Shown piece after piece: positions 8,059-15,240 of a DNA stretch of 16,679 nt. How positions within the stretch are numbered: the first letter of the stretch is position 1; each line of letters begins with the position of its first letter. The position numbers and the translations under genes are program-made. The stretch comes from Chloroflexota bacterium (lineage in GTDB: Bacteria; Chloroflexota; Limnocylindria; Limnocylindrales; CSP1-4). The stretch spans positions 1 to 16,679 of the forward strand of contig JARXKQ010000003.1 of assembly GCA_030271555.1 (NCBI GenBank). The letters are read 5' to 3'. Under the pieces are notes generated by a model that was given only the letters and a program-made list of their open reading frames with translations, had not been told where the DNA came from and did not search any database.

Positions 8059-9401
8059 CCGCGTGGGGGAATATTCGCGTTGAAGCGCAGCCGGTTGCTC
8101 GGATCGAGCCGGAGCTTGAGCTGCCGCAGCCGCTCCCACGACTCGGGTGGGAACGCGGCTGCGACTCGCGCTGCGCTCTGGTCCATCTCGGGGTAGTTCA
8201 GGTAGCCACCCCCGCGCAGTGACAGATGCGCGACCGAGTCGGCAAAGCGGCGCGCCCATGCAATCTCGCGTTCGTCGTCCCTCGCTTCGTTCCAAATGGC
8301 GAGTGCTGTCACGTTCGCAACCGCGGCCCGTCCGCCAAAGGCGGCAGATTCTTGCGGAATCCGGTGGGCCATCCCGTGGATCAGCTCGACTAGGCAGAAT
8401 GACGACCCGCCTGCGTCGGATGCGGCCGCGACGAGCGCATCCGCCAGGCTGTCGTCGACGCGCCCGGCCAGATGACCTTTCCAATATTGGCGGAGACCGA
8501 ACGGGATCGGCTCGTATTGGGCCTGCTGCTGAAGCCAGCTCATCGCCTTCACGTCCGACTCAAACAGAGCGGGATGGCGCGTGAGGCTTCGGACAGCGGC
8601 AGCTCCAGCGTCCGGGTCGCCCCGCCATGCGAAGTTGACAGAGATGCCCGGCGAACCGTCCTCACCACGCCACGCGACTATCGCCATTACGAGCTCATCC
8701 GGTGCGGTTGATTCGATTTCCAGAACACGCAGGATCACATCGCGGATGCCATCGCCGCGATATCGCATAGCTCCGCCGTACATGCGCGGTACAGCAGTCA
8801 GCGCGTACCGAAGGTGAGTCACGATGCCGAAGTTGCCGCCGCCTCCGCGGAGTCCCCACAAGAGCTCGGGCTCATGATCTTCGTCCACGTCGATCACGTG
8901 GCCGTCGACTGTCACGAGCTGCGCGCCAACGAGCGCATCGCACGCGAATCCCTGAGAGCTGAGGATCCAGCTGATGCCACCCGTCAGGGTCAAGCCGCCG
9001 ATGCCCGTATCGATGAAGGTGCCAGACGGAGCCGCGAGTGTATGAGCCGCAGTTGCCGCATCGAGATCCATGAGCCTGGACCCGCCGAGCGCATCAGCCG
9101 TCTGTGCAACCGGATCGACCACTGCACCGCGCCAGTGCGACAGATCGATGAGAAGCGCACCTTCGGGCGACGAATGTCCCGCCACGCTGTGACCACCTCC
9201 GCGGACCCCAACGGGCAGGTCGACTTCCGCGGCCCAGCGAACGGCCGCGACGATGTCGCGCAAACCCGCGGGCCGGAGAATGCAAGCAGGCTTGCCGGTG
9301 GCCAGCGCGTTGTACGCGGCGCGGGCCGTCTCGTACCCCTCGTCTTTCGGCTCGAGAACCTCGCCTCGCGATCGGGCTCGAAGATCGAGTGCTAGATCCA
9401 C
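8055..9401 (-). CDS. FAD-binding oxidoreductase, BBE-like (PCMH fold)
   Basis: Berberine-bridge-enzyme-like oxidases use covalently bound FAD to oxidise alcohols, sugars or alkaloids with O2. The 448 residues comprise an FAD-binding PCMH domain (about 37-205) and a substrate domain. The C-terminal BBE motif reads YLNYPEMD and WERLRQLKLRLDPSNRLRFN. His71 in RGGGHSVAGHS is the expected 8-alpha-histidyl FAD attachment site. The second attachment Cys is absent (PSGTFIDTGIGGLTLTGG has none), so binding is probably through a single bond. There is no signal peptide, so it is cytoplasmic. The GTG start follows a near-perfect AAAGGAGG with 5 nt spacing. It is the last gene of the minus-strand cluster. 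The substrate is unknown. Confidence 0.92.
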   Translation of the reverse strand: MDLALDLRARSRGEVLEPKDEGYETARAAYNALATGKPACILRPAGLRDIVAAVRWAAEVDLPVGVRGGGHSVAGHSSPEGALLIDLSHWRGAVVDPVAQTADALGGSRLMDLDAATAAHTLAAPSGTFIDTGIGGLTLTGGISWILSSQGFACDALVGAQLVTVDGHVIDVDEDHEPELLWGLRGGGGNFGIVTHLRYALTAVPRMYGGAMRYRGDGIRDVILRVLEIESTAPDELVMAIVAWRGEDGSPGISVNFAWRGDPDAGAAAVRSLTRHPALFESDVKAMSWLQQQAQYEPIPFGLRQYWKGHLAGRVDDSLADALVAAASDAGGSSFCLVELIHGMAHRIPQESAAFGGRAAVANVTALAIWNEARDDEREIAWARRFADSVAHLSLRGGGYLNYPEMDQSAARVAAAFPPESWERLRQLKLRLDPSNRLRFNANIPPRG

Positions 9402-9414
9402 TGCGGCCTCCTTT
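9402..9414 (-). promoter_or_regulatory. Strong Shine-Dalgarno fixing the GTG start of the FAD oxidase
   Basis: Read on the minus strand, AAAGGAGG (9414-9407) followed by CCGCA precedes GTG at 9401. It is the strongest ribosome-binding site in the window and contrasts with the many starts here that have none. Confidence 0.85.
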
Positions 9415-9470
9415 CCAAGGGCAATTTGGCGCCGAGCATACTGCGCCGATTTTCGAGGTATGCACTCTTG

Positions 9471-9487
9471 GGGCTAGCGGCTAGCCC
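9471..9487. other. Short perfect hairpin at the end of the sulfite-oxidase-like gene
   Basis: GGGCTAG (9471-9477) and CTAGCCC (9481-9487) pair around a CGG loop. The minus-strand stop codon lies inside the right arm. There is no T-tract on the minus strand, so it is not a good intrinsic terminator. It may help processing or RNA stability. Confidence 0.4.
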
Positions 9488-10086
9488 TCGCTGAAGCGCT
9501 CTTCCTTCCAGGGATCGGCGTCGTTGTGATAGCCGTAGCGCTCCCAGAAGCCGGGCCGATCGGCGGGCACGAATTGCAGGCCGCGCACCCACTTGGCGCT
9601 CTTCCAGAAGTAGCGCTTGGGCACGACGAGGCGGAGCGGGTAGCCGTGATCGGGCGAGAGGGGGACACCGTCGGCCATATCGGCCAGGATCACGTCATCG
9701 TCATCGAGCACTGACAGCGGCAGGTTCGCGGTGTAGCCCTGCTCGGCGTGGACGACGACGAAGCGGGCACTCTGCTTGAGACCCGCTCGCTCGAGGATGG
9801 TCTGGATCGCGACGCCCTCGAAGTCCATGTCCAGGCGCGACCAGCGGGTCACGCAATGAATGTCCGTGTGGAGCGACTTGCGCGGCAAGGCCTTGAACTC
9901 GGCCCAGCTGAATTCGGAGGGGTTTTCCACCTCGCCCCAGACCTTGAAATCCCACGTCTTGAGATCGACCCGCGGCACGGAGCCGTAATGCAGCACCGGC
10001 CACTTCTCGGTGAAGTATTGGCCGGGCGGGATGCGCTTCTTCTGCTCTTCGCTGACGCGCGGCCCACGGCCCAGAAAGCTGGTCAT
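9481..10086 (-). CDS. Molybdopterin-dependent oxidoreductase, sulfite-oxidase/MsrP-like, soluble
   Basis: Proteins of the sulfite oxidase fold hold a molybdenum-molybdopterin cofactor. The 201-residue protein is a single catalytic domain. GQYFTEKWPVLHYG and WDFKVWGEVENPSEFSW lead to LHTDIHCVTRWS, where Cys78 is the expected molybdenum ligand. The core continues with FEGVAIQTIL, YTANLPLSVL, GYPLRLVVPKRYFWKSAKWV and PGFWERYGYHN, which are standard for the family. No Tat or Sec signal is present, unlike periplasmic MsrP, and the C-terminal dimerisation domain of true sulfite oxidases is missing. It is therefore a cytoplasmic member of the short group, substrate unknown. No MsrQ-like membrane partner is adjacent. 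A TACACT box 6 nt before the ATG suggests its own leaderless promoter. Confidence 0.92.
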   Translation of the reverse strand: MTSFLGRGPRVSEEQKKRIPPGQYFTEKWPVLHYGSVPRVDLKTWDFKVWGEVENPSEFSWAEFKALPRKSLHTDIHCVTRWSRLDMDFEGVAIQTILERAGLKQSARFVVVHAEQGYTANLPLSVLDDDDVILADMADGVPLSPDHGYPLRLVVPKRYFWKSAKWVRGLQFVPADRPGFWERYGYHNDADPWKEERFSEG

Positions 10087-10092
10087 CGGCGG

Positions 10093-10098
10093 AGTGTA
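10093..10098 (-). promoter_or_regulatory. Candidate -10 box (TACACT) for the molybdopterin oxidoreductase
   Basis: On the minus strand TACACT ends 6 nt before the ATG at 10086, in the 21-bp gap after the lipoprotein gene stop. There is no Shine-Dalgarno. The position repeats the leaderless spacing seen before the thiolase. Confidence 0.5.
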
Positions 10099-10107
10099 TT
10101 CAGCGAG

Positions 10108-11442
10108 CTACTTCGTGTGCGATAGCAGCCAGCTGTAAATGTCGTAGCCCGACTGCAGGTTGTACGTCCGCGTCCACACGTCGTGCGAGAACTGGGGGTA
10201 GAGCGTGAACCTTGCATCAGCGGCAGCCGGGCTGGTGCAGTCGTGCAGGACTGTCATCGGGTAGATCTCGTCCCGCGGCACGACGTTCGGGTCCTTGGCG
10301 CCGTGAAATGCCCAGATGGGTGTCGCACCAAGAGCGCAGCCGTGATCCTCGATCGCCTGGACGCCATTCCCCGCGATGGGCAACGCTGCCGCGATCGCGT
10401 CGCCGCCGTACTTGTCGAGGTAGCTCCACAGCCCGATCGCGCCGCAGCTCAAGCCCGTGAGGTAGATGCGGTTCGGGTCGACGTTGTACTGATCGAGCGC
10501 GAAGGAGATGAAATCGTTGATCTCGTCGGCCGTCATGCAGAACAGTGGCGGCGTCGAGTCGTCATGCTGCGGCGCGAGCATGACGAATGGACGGTCGTCC
10601 GGCCATTGGTTGGTCTGGATCAGGATCGGCAGTCCGGCCCCAGCGAGGACCGCGAGCCCGCGGACATCACCAACGCCACTCTCGCCGGACCCGTGCAGGA
10701 ACAGCAGCAACGGACTCGGGTCACCCTTCTTGGAATAGCTTGGCGGGAGGTACTCGAGATAGCCAAGCGGTGCCCCGGGCACCGTGCCGGCGAACTTGAA
10801 CGCCAGGCGATCCCGAGATGTGGATGGACCCGGAGTCGATGGTGGTGGTGGCACCTGTGGGGCCGACCAGTCGGGGGCTTGCCAGTCGGCGGCCTGGATC
10901 AGTGTCAGGGGTGCGGCTTCGTAGGCCGCAACCTCATAGGCGAGATCGTTGGGGCAGTCGTCCTGGCCGACGCTGACCGTAAGCTGGTCGCCTGACCGGA
11001 CGAGCCCAAAGCTGACCGAGCAGGGGTTGTCGTCGGCGGTGACGGTGATCGAGTTGGCGCCTGCGTGGCTGATCGTCCCGCCCCAGCCACCGACAGTCAC
11101 CCCGTCCTCAAAGTCCAGGTGCCGCCACCGGCCGGCACCGATCTCGGCCTCGAGCACGTAGTGGCCGATTAGCCCGAAGTCCGGAAACATCTCGTCGAAA
11201 TTGCTCGGGTCGAGCCCGTGCGCCGTCAGGGCGGCGACCATCATGTCGCGCGTCAGTGGGGCGGATGCCCAGATGCCGTCGAAGGCTGACGTGTCCGGCG
11301 CGCCCACGGTTGGCGTGGGCGCCTCGCTCGCCGTTGCAGCCGGCGTCGGCGCTGGCGTGACGCTCGGCCTGGTGGTCGCTGGAGTCGCGGCACCGCATGC
11401 CGCAACCAAGAGCGAAATCGCCAACGCGCCCCTCGCGTTCAT
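10108..11442 (-). CDS. Lipoprotein alpha/beta hydrolase (esterase/peptidase-like)
   Basis: This 444-residue protein is probably exported and lipid-anchored. MNARGALAISLLVAACGAAT has a lipobox (LVAAC, Cys16), followed by a Thr/Pro/Ala-rich linker. Residues about 48-180 form a beta-rich domain (FDGIWASAPLTRDMM, HYVLEAEIGAG, VTVGGWGGTISHAG) with two Cys that could pair. I do not recognise this domain. Residues about 225-440 are an alpha/beta hydrolase with LFLHGSGESG (oxyanion region), nucleophile Ser332 in YLTGLSCGAIG, Asp384 in FHGAKDPN and His420 in QFSHDVW. This resembles polyhydroxybutyrate-depolymerase and predicted-peptidase esterases. The substrate is unknown. The start at 11442 was chosen for its lipoprotein signal and GGAGG 6 nt upstream; the frame stays open to 11646 but that part overlaps the previous gene. 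Confidence 0.88.
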   Translation of the reverse strand: MNARGALAISLLVAACGAATPATTRPSVTPAPTPAATASEAPTPTVGAPDTSAFDGIWASAPLTRDMMVAALTAHGLDPSNFDEMFPDFGLIGHYVLEAEIGAGRWRHLDFEDGVTVGGWGGTISHAGANSITVTADDNPCSVSFGLVRSGDQLTVSVGQDDCPNDLAYEVAAYEAAPLTLIQAADWQAPDWSAPQVPPPPSTPGPSTSRDRLAFKFAGTVPGAPLGYLEYLPPSYSKKGDPSPLLLFLHGSGESGVGDVRGLAVLAGAGLPILIQTNQWPDDRPFVMLAPQHDDSTPPLFCMTADEINDFISFALDQYNVDPNRIYLTGLSCGAIGLWSYLDKYGGDAIAAALPIAGNGVQAIEDHGCALGATPIWAFHGAKDPNVVPRDEIYPMTVLHDCTSPAAADARFTLYPQFSHDVWTRTYNLQSGYDIYSWLLSHTK

Positions 11443-11443
11443 T

Positions 11444-11722
11444 TCAGGCCTCCGCCAGAAGTTGCTCGAGCCGACGGCCGATGAACCGCGCCGCCTCCGA
11501 ACTCTTGCCCCCAAGTTTCTGGCCGTCGTCCTGTTCGAGCGCGACGGCAAGGTCGGCCAGGACGCCTTCGATCTCAGGGTTACGGCGAAGAGCGCCCTCA
11601 GCGAACGCCCGATCGAGCCGCGACAATGCGTCGCGCGCGTTGTCAACCGCGTGACCCTTGCGCTCGAAGATTTCGTGGATTTCCCGCCGCGCCTCGGCAG
11701 CCTCGGGAGAGGTGTTTCTCAT
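11444..11722 (-). CDS. Small helical hypothetical protein (92 aa)
   Basis: I do not recognise the family. The 92 residues are charged and look all-helical: EAAEARREIHEIFERKGHAV, then a DALSRLDRAFAEGALRRNPE stretch, an acidic ALEQDDGQKLGG turn and a final helix ending RRLEQLLAEA. There is no Cys and no signal or membrane segment. Reality is supported by tight packing: its ATG overlaps the GNAT stop in ATGA, and its own TGA lies one base before the lipoprotein ATG (TGAAATG). A small regulatory or adaptor role is possible, but nothing in the sequence shows it. Confidence 0.7.
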   Translation of the reverse strand: MRNTSPEAAEARREIHEIFERKGHAVDNARDALSRLDRAFAEGALRRNPEIEGVLADLAVALEQDDGQKLGGKSSEAARFIGRRLEQLLAEA

Positions 11723-12372
11723 CGGCTCGCCACGACCTCGTCCACGAAGCTCCGGTCGGCGTCACCGTCGGTCGCGGCCGTCCCGTATTGAGCGGCGACC
11801 CATTCGTCGGCGAGGATGCCCATCTGGACCTCGTCGAAATAGCTGCCCTGACGCTGGATCGCCTCGCGCAGCCGACCTTCGATGCGGAACCCGGCCTTCT
11901 CATATGCGCGGATGGCGCGTGTGTTGTACGAAAAGACGCTGAGCCCCACGCGGTGCAGGCCCAGGCGATCAAACGCGTGATGCAGCATCAGCTGCGTCGC
12001 CTCTGTCCCCAGGCCGCGGCCCCACGCGTCCTGTTCGCCAATCGTGATGTGGAACATGACGCTGCCGTTGTCGCCGTCGAGCGCCGAGAACGTCGTGAAA
12101 CCGATGAACCGCTTCGAGGGCAGCTCGACGATCGAGTAGGCCAGCGCGTCGGGCGCGAGCATGCGCACCTGGAAGAACCGCTCGATCTCGGCCTGAGTCA
12201 TCTGGCGCGTCTGGTAGCGCGTGAGACGCGCGATCTCAGGGTCGCGATACCAGGCGACGACACTCGGCAGATCGGTCTGAAGCGGCCTGCGCAGCGCGAC
12301 CATATGACCCGTGATCTGAGGCGGCTGCCACAGGTCGCGATCAGGTTGCGCCGTGCTCACCTGCTGGCCCAC
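11719..12372 (-). CDS. GNAT family N-acetyltransferase (RimJ/RimL type)
   Basis: This enzyme transfers an acetyl group from acetyl-CoA to an amine, perhaps a protein N-terminus or an antibiotic-like small molecule. The 217 residues carry the Acetyltransf_3 pattern: an N-terminal VALRRPLQTDLPSVVAWYRD, central FIGFTTFSALDGDNG, and the acetyl-CoA loop in DAWGRGLGTEATQLMLHHAF. Next comes LGLHRVGLSVFSYNTRAIRA with YEKAGFRIEGRLR, typical of RimJ/RimL relatives. The last 20 residues form an acidic tail. The GTG start at 12372 is supported by a TACCAT box ending 7 nt upstream; a GTG at 12360 is an alternative. It heads the minus-strand gene run and diverges from the DNA ligase. Confidence 0.92.
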   Translation of the reverse strand: MGQQVSTAQPDRDLWQPPQITGHMVALRRPLQTDLPSVVAWYRDPEIARLTRYQTRQMTQAEIERFFQVRMLAPDALAYSIVELPSKRFIGFTTFSALDGDNGSVMFHITIGEQDAWGRGLGTEATQLMLHHAFDRLGLHRVGLSVFSYNTRAIRAYEKAGFRIEGRLREAIQRQGSYFDEVQMGILADEWVAAQYGTAATDGDADRSFVDEVVASR

Positions 12373-12379
12373 GGGCGCG

Positions 12380-12400
12380 ATGGTAGACCACGGCTACCAT
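12380..12400. promoter_or_regulatory. Symmetric divergent promoter: opposed TACCAT -10 boxes
   Basis: ATGGTA (12380-12385) is TACCAT on the minus strand and ends 7 nt before the GNAT GTG. TACCAT (12395-12400) on the plus strand ends 9 nt before the ligase ATG. The two are separated by 9 bp and form an inverted repeat. Both mRNAs would be leaderless or nearly so, and the two polymerases would compete for one footprint. The repeat could equally be an operator. Confidence 0.6.
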
Positions 12401-12409
12401 CTGTCGACC

Positions 12410-14113
12410 ATGCGCCGCTGGAGCGAGGTCTGTGCCCGGATCGCGGCCACGACGCGTACTTCCGAAAAGGTCGCCACCCTCGCCGACTACCTGCGCTCCC
12501 TCACGCCGGAAGAGCTGCCGATTGCGGTCACCTACATGACCGGCCGGCCGTTCCCGGAGCGGGACCCGCGCACCACTGGAATTGGTTGGGCAGCCATCGC
12601 CACGGCCGCCGAATCACTGGTGGACGCGCCGCCCGGTGCCTTGGGCGCGAGCTACAACCTGTCGTCCGACCTCGGGCAGGCAGTCGCCGATCTCTTGACC
12701 ACGCACAACCATGAGCCAAAGGGGATCGCGCCCACGCTTCCCCAGGTTGATGCCGCGTTCTCGGCCATCGCCGCGGCCAAAGGTCAGGCCAAGGCAAAGC
12801 CGTTGCGGGAGCTGCTCGAACGGTGTGATCCGCAGACGGCCAAATCGGTCGTGAAGCCGCTCAGCGGCGACCTTCGAATCGGGTTGCGTGAAGGCCACCT
12901 GGAAGCGGCCATCGCGGCCGCGTTCGGCAGGCCGTTGGCGGACGTGCAGTGGACCGGGATGCTCACCGGCGACCTTGGGCTGACTGCCGGCTACGCTCGC
13001 GACGACAAGCTGGGGGAGGCGGAGCTAGCCCTGTTCCGGCCGCTCAAATCGATGCTTGCCTCGCCCGTGGCCGACGAGGCCGAGGTCATCACCCGCCTGG
13101 GCTCGCCGGTGTGGGTCGAGGACAAGTACGATGGCATCCGCGCGCAGCTCCACAAGCAGGGCCGCGACGTACGCCTCTACAGCCGCGACCTGCATGATGT
13201 CAGCGAGTCATACCCGGAGGTCGTCGCGTCCGCGGCCACCCAGCCGTGGGACGGCATCCTCGACGGCGAGGTGCTCGCCTACCGCGACGGCATGGCTATG
13301 CCGTTCCTCCAACTCCAGGCGCGCCTGGGTCGGAAAGATCCCAGCGAGCAGATGCAGCGCGATGTCCCGGTGATCTACGTCGCCTTCGACGCGCTCGCAC
13401 TGCGCACCGGCCGCGCCAGAAAAGTCGAGCCGCTGCTCCGTCTGGGACTGCGCGAGCGAAGGGCCCGACTCGACGCGCTCAACCTGCCCAACGTCCCGGG
13501 CATGGCCACGGCCAACCTGCTGACGGCCGCCACGGCGGACGAGCTGAGCAAGGTCTTCGACGCGGCGCAGGAGCGCGGCAACGAAGGGCTGATGACCAAG
13601 GACCCCAACTCGACCTACTCACCCGGCCGCCGCGGCTACGGCTGGCTGAAGCTGAAGCGCCCGCTGGCGACCCTGGATTGCGTGGTGGTCGGAGTGGAAG
13701 TCGGCCATGGCAAACGCCACGGCGTCCTGTCCGATTACACCTTCGCGGTGAAGGACGACCGACCCGGCGCGGAGGGCCGGCTCGTGACCATCGGCAAGGC
13801 CTACTCCGGCCTGACTGACAAAGAGATCGCCACGATGACCACCTGGTTCGAAGCGCACACGATTCGTCGAATTGGCCGCTATCACGTGGTCGAGCCGGCG
13901 GTCGTCGTCGAGATCGCGTTCGATGTGATCCACCACTCCAACCGCCACGACAGCGGCTTCGCGTTGCGCTTCCCGCGCATCTTCCGGCTGCGCGACGACA
14001 AGGACGCGCGCGAGGTCGACACGCTGTCGAACGTCGAGGTGCTCTACAAGCGGCATGAGTCCGGTCGGAGGTTCAGTGTCCAGGCGCGCGCAGGAGCTGC
14101 GCCACCGGCCTAG
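12410..14113 (+). CDS. ATP-dependent DNA ligase
   Basis: This ligase seals DNA nicks through a lysine-AMP intermediate. The 567 residues contain an N-terminal DNA-binding domain (about 1-215, all-helical, including SYNLSSDLGQAVADLL and LSGDLRIGLREGHLE). The adenylation domain has motif I EDKYDGIR with Lys239, motif III VAFDAL, motif IV EGLMTKD and motif V GWLKLKR. The OB-fold domain ends with motif VI around FPRIFRLRDDK. This three-domain layout is the archaeal/LigB-like type also found in actinobacteria and Chloroflexota. It is usually secondary to NAD-dependent LigA, so a repair role is likely. The ATG at 12410 was chosen because TACCAT ends 9 nt upstream and the protein begins normally; the in-frame GTG at 12353 lies in the divergent promoter region. 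The gene ends 194 bp before the next one. Confidence 0.95.
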   Translation: MRRWSEVCARIAATTRTSEKVATLADYLRSLTPEELPIAVTYMTGRPFPERDPRTTGIGWAAIATAAESLVDAPPGALGASYNLSSDLGQAVADLLTTHNHEPKGIAPTLPQVDAAFSAIAAAKGQAKAKPLRELLERCDPQTAKSVVKPLSGDLRIGLREGHLEAAIAAAFGRPLADVQWTGMLTGDLGLTAGYARDDKLGEAELALFRPLKSMLASPVADEAEVITRLGSPVWVEDKYDGIRAQLHKQGRDVRLYSRDLHDVSESYPEVVASAATQPWDGILDGEVLAYRDGMAMPFLQLQARLGRKDPSEQMQRDVPVIYVAFDALALRTGRARKVEPLLRLGLRERRARLDALNLPNVPGMATANLLTAATADELSKVFDAAQERGNEGLMTKDPNSTYSPGRRGYGWLKLKRPLATLDCVVVGVEVGHGKRHGVLSDYTFAVKDDRPGAEGRLVTIGKAYSGLTDKEIATMTTWFEAHTIRRIGRYHVVEPAVVVEIAFDVIHHSNRHDSGFALRFPRIFRLRDDKDAREVDTLSNVEVLYKRHESGRRFSVQARAGAAPPA

Positions 14114-14139
14114 ATGCGCACATTTCAGGCTGGCGACCG

Positions 14140-14301
14140 TTAACCAGCTCGCGCCTGCTTGAAGTCGCGCAAATCCCTTGTCACCTTCGAGTTAGCGCAG
14201 GTTGCGCCGGAACGCGGAGCGTGGCACGCGCCGTTCGGACCGTGCTTATCCGCGTAACCGTAGTCACACAAGAATTGGCCGAAGTAGGTCGCGGCTAACA
14301 T
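14140..14301 (-). CDS. Possible small Cys-containing protein (53 aa), doubtful
   Basis: The 194-bp gap after the ligase holds a minus-strand ATG-to-TAA frame of 53 codons. The translation begins MLAATYFGQFLCDYGYADKH and has three Cys. Its composition (Tyr, Phe, Asp, Asn, Lys) is less Arg/Ala-biased than the random frames here, so it may be real or a gene remnant. There is no Shine-Dalgarno, no TANNNT box and no recognisable family. The frame also continues upstream, antisense to the aminotransferase-like gene. The start overlaps that gene's -10 box. Confidence 0.2.
   Translation of the reverse strand: MLAATYFGQFLCDYGYADKHGPNGACHAPRSGATCANSKVTRDLRDFKQARAG
14296..14301 (+). promoter_or_regulatory. 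Candidate -10 box (TAACAT) for the aminotransferase-like gene
   Basis: TAACAT ends 6 nt before the GTG at 14308. A weak TTGGCC lies at 14275-14280, 15 bp upstream. There is no Shine-Dalgarno, so leaderless translation from GTG is suggested. Confidence 0.5.
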
Positions 14302-14307
14302 CGGCCG

Positions 14308-15240
14308 GTGGCAATCCCAGGTGAGTCTGACGCGGCAAAGGTCGCGCGGCTGCGCGAGCTGATTCCCGCGACTTCGGCCGGGATCTACCTCGACACTGCA
14401 TACCGCGGGCCGCTCCCCGCAGAAACAGCCGCGGCCATGCGCGACGCCGAGGACTGGGAGTTGCGCGTTGGCCGCGCGACGGAGGGCCGCGATGAGGACT
14501 TCGCCCAGCGCCGTGAGGAGGCGCGCGCGGTAATCGCCGCGCTGATCGGCGCTGACCCAGGCGAGATCCGTTTCACCCCTTTCCTCGACCTGATCGCCGC
14601 ACCCACGCCGCACGTCAATCCCAATACCGGCGCGCTCATCGCCCCCGCGCGGCCCGATGAGGGCTGGCTCGCGCTCGATTGCTCGCTCACCGCCGGCGCG
14701 ATTCAGCTCGACGTATCGCAACTCGACGCCGACTTCCTGGTCTTCTCGTGCGACCGCTGGCTGCTGGGACCGGAGGGCCTGCGCTCGGTGTGGATCGGCC
14801 CTCGTCCGCGCGAGGCGGGAGTGGATGTGCCCGAGCCTGAAGTCGGCCGGACCCAGATCCTGGGGCTTGCCCGGAGCGTCGGCTGGCTGGAGATGTACGT
14901 CGCGCTGCCTTGGATCTACGAGCGCACCGCGGCCTTGACCGCGCGGCTCATTGCCGGGCTGGAGGCCATCAACGGAGTCCAGACGCTCACCCCGGAGGCG
15001 CGCGCGGCGACGGTTTGCTTCCGACTGCCCGCCTGGGAGACCGACCAACTGTTGGAGGAGCTGCGCCGGCGGGTCTTCGCCATAGTCGGCGCCACGCCGA
15101 ACGGCAAGGCGGTCCGAGCGTCCATCGCCTGGTTCAACACCGAGGAGGAAATCGACCGTTTCGTGTCGGCCGTCGCGGAGATCGCTGGCCACACGCCGGA
15201 CACTTTGCCGCGCACAAAGAGGCTGGAAGTCCTTGACTGA
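14308..15240 (+). CDS. Class V aminotransferase-like protein, shortened and lacking the PLP lysine
   Basis: The fold is that of PLP-dependent class V aminotransferases/cysteine desulfurases. The N-terminus has SAGIYLDTAYRGPLPAETAA, and the later core has LALDCSLTAGAIQLDVSQLD (the position of the PLP-binding Asp, Asp124) and DADFLVFSCDRWLLGPEGLR. In active members that last motif reads GHKWLLGPEG, with the Lys forming the internal aldimine. Here it is DR, Arg150. The protein has 310 residues instead of about 370-400, because the segment between EIRFTPF (near 92) and LIAPARP (near 110) has lost roughly 70-90 residues. The C-terminal domain (LTARLIAGLEAINGVQTLTP, ATPNGKAVRASIAWFNTEEE) is intact. 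The open frame suggests a maintained pseudoenzyme, though early decay is possible. A membrane protein gene overlaps its stop. Confidence 0.85.
   Translation: MAIPGESDAAKVARLRELIPATSAGIYLDTAYRGPLPAETAAAMRDAEDWELRVGRATEGRDEDFAQRREEARAVIAALIGADPGEIRFTPFLDLIAAPTPHVNPNTGALIAPARPDEGWLALDCSLTAGAIQLDVSQLDADFLVFSCDRWLLGPEGLRSVWIGPRPREAGVDVPEPEVGRTQILGLARSVGWLEMYVALPWIYERTAALTARLIAGLEAINGVQTLTPEARAATVCFRLPAWETDQLLEELRRRVFAIVGATPNGKAVRASIAWFNTEEEIDRFVSAVAEIAGHTPDTLPRTKRLEVLD

Noticed and set aside
9471..9487. GGGCTAG-CGG-CTAGCCC hairpin as an intrinsic terminator
   Set aside because: The loop is only 3 nt, the stem short, and no T-tract follows on the minus strand.
10183..10995. A 270-codon plus-strand frame opposite the lipoprotein hydrolase
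   Set aside because: Antisense to a protein with a lipobox and a full catalytic triad; no motif of its own.
12353..12409. In-frame GTG at 12353 as the ligase start
   Set aside because: The extension crosses the divergent promoter, and the ATG at 12410 fits the -10 spacing and the family N-terminus better.
11626..12714. A 362-codon plus-strand frame across the GNAT gene and ligase start
   Set aside because: It is antisense to a clear GNAT protein and runs out of frame into the ligase; the translation has no domain and an Arg/His-rich composition.
14302..15192. Upstream extension of the minus-strand frame that ends at 14140
   Set aside because: It runs fully antisense to the aminotransferase-like gene and is Arg/Gly/Asp-rich. 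Only the last 53 codons look protein-like.
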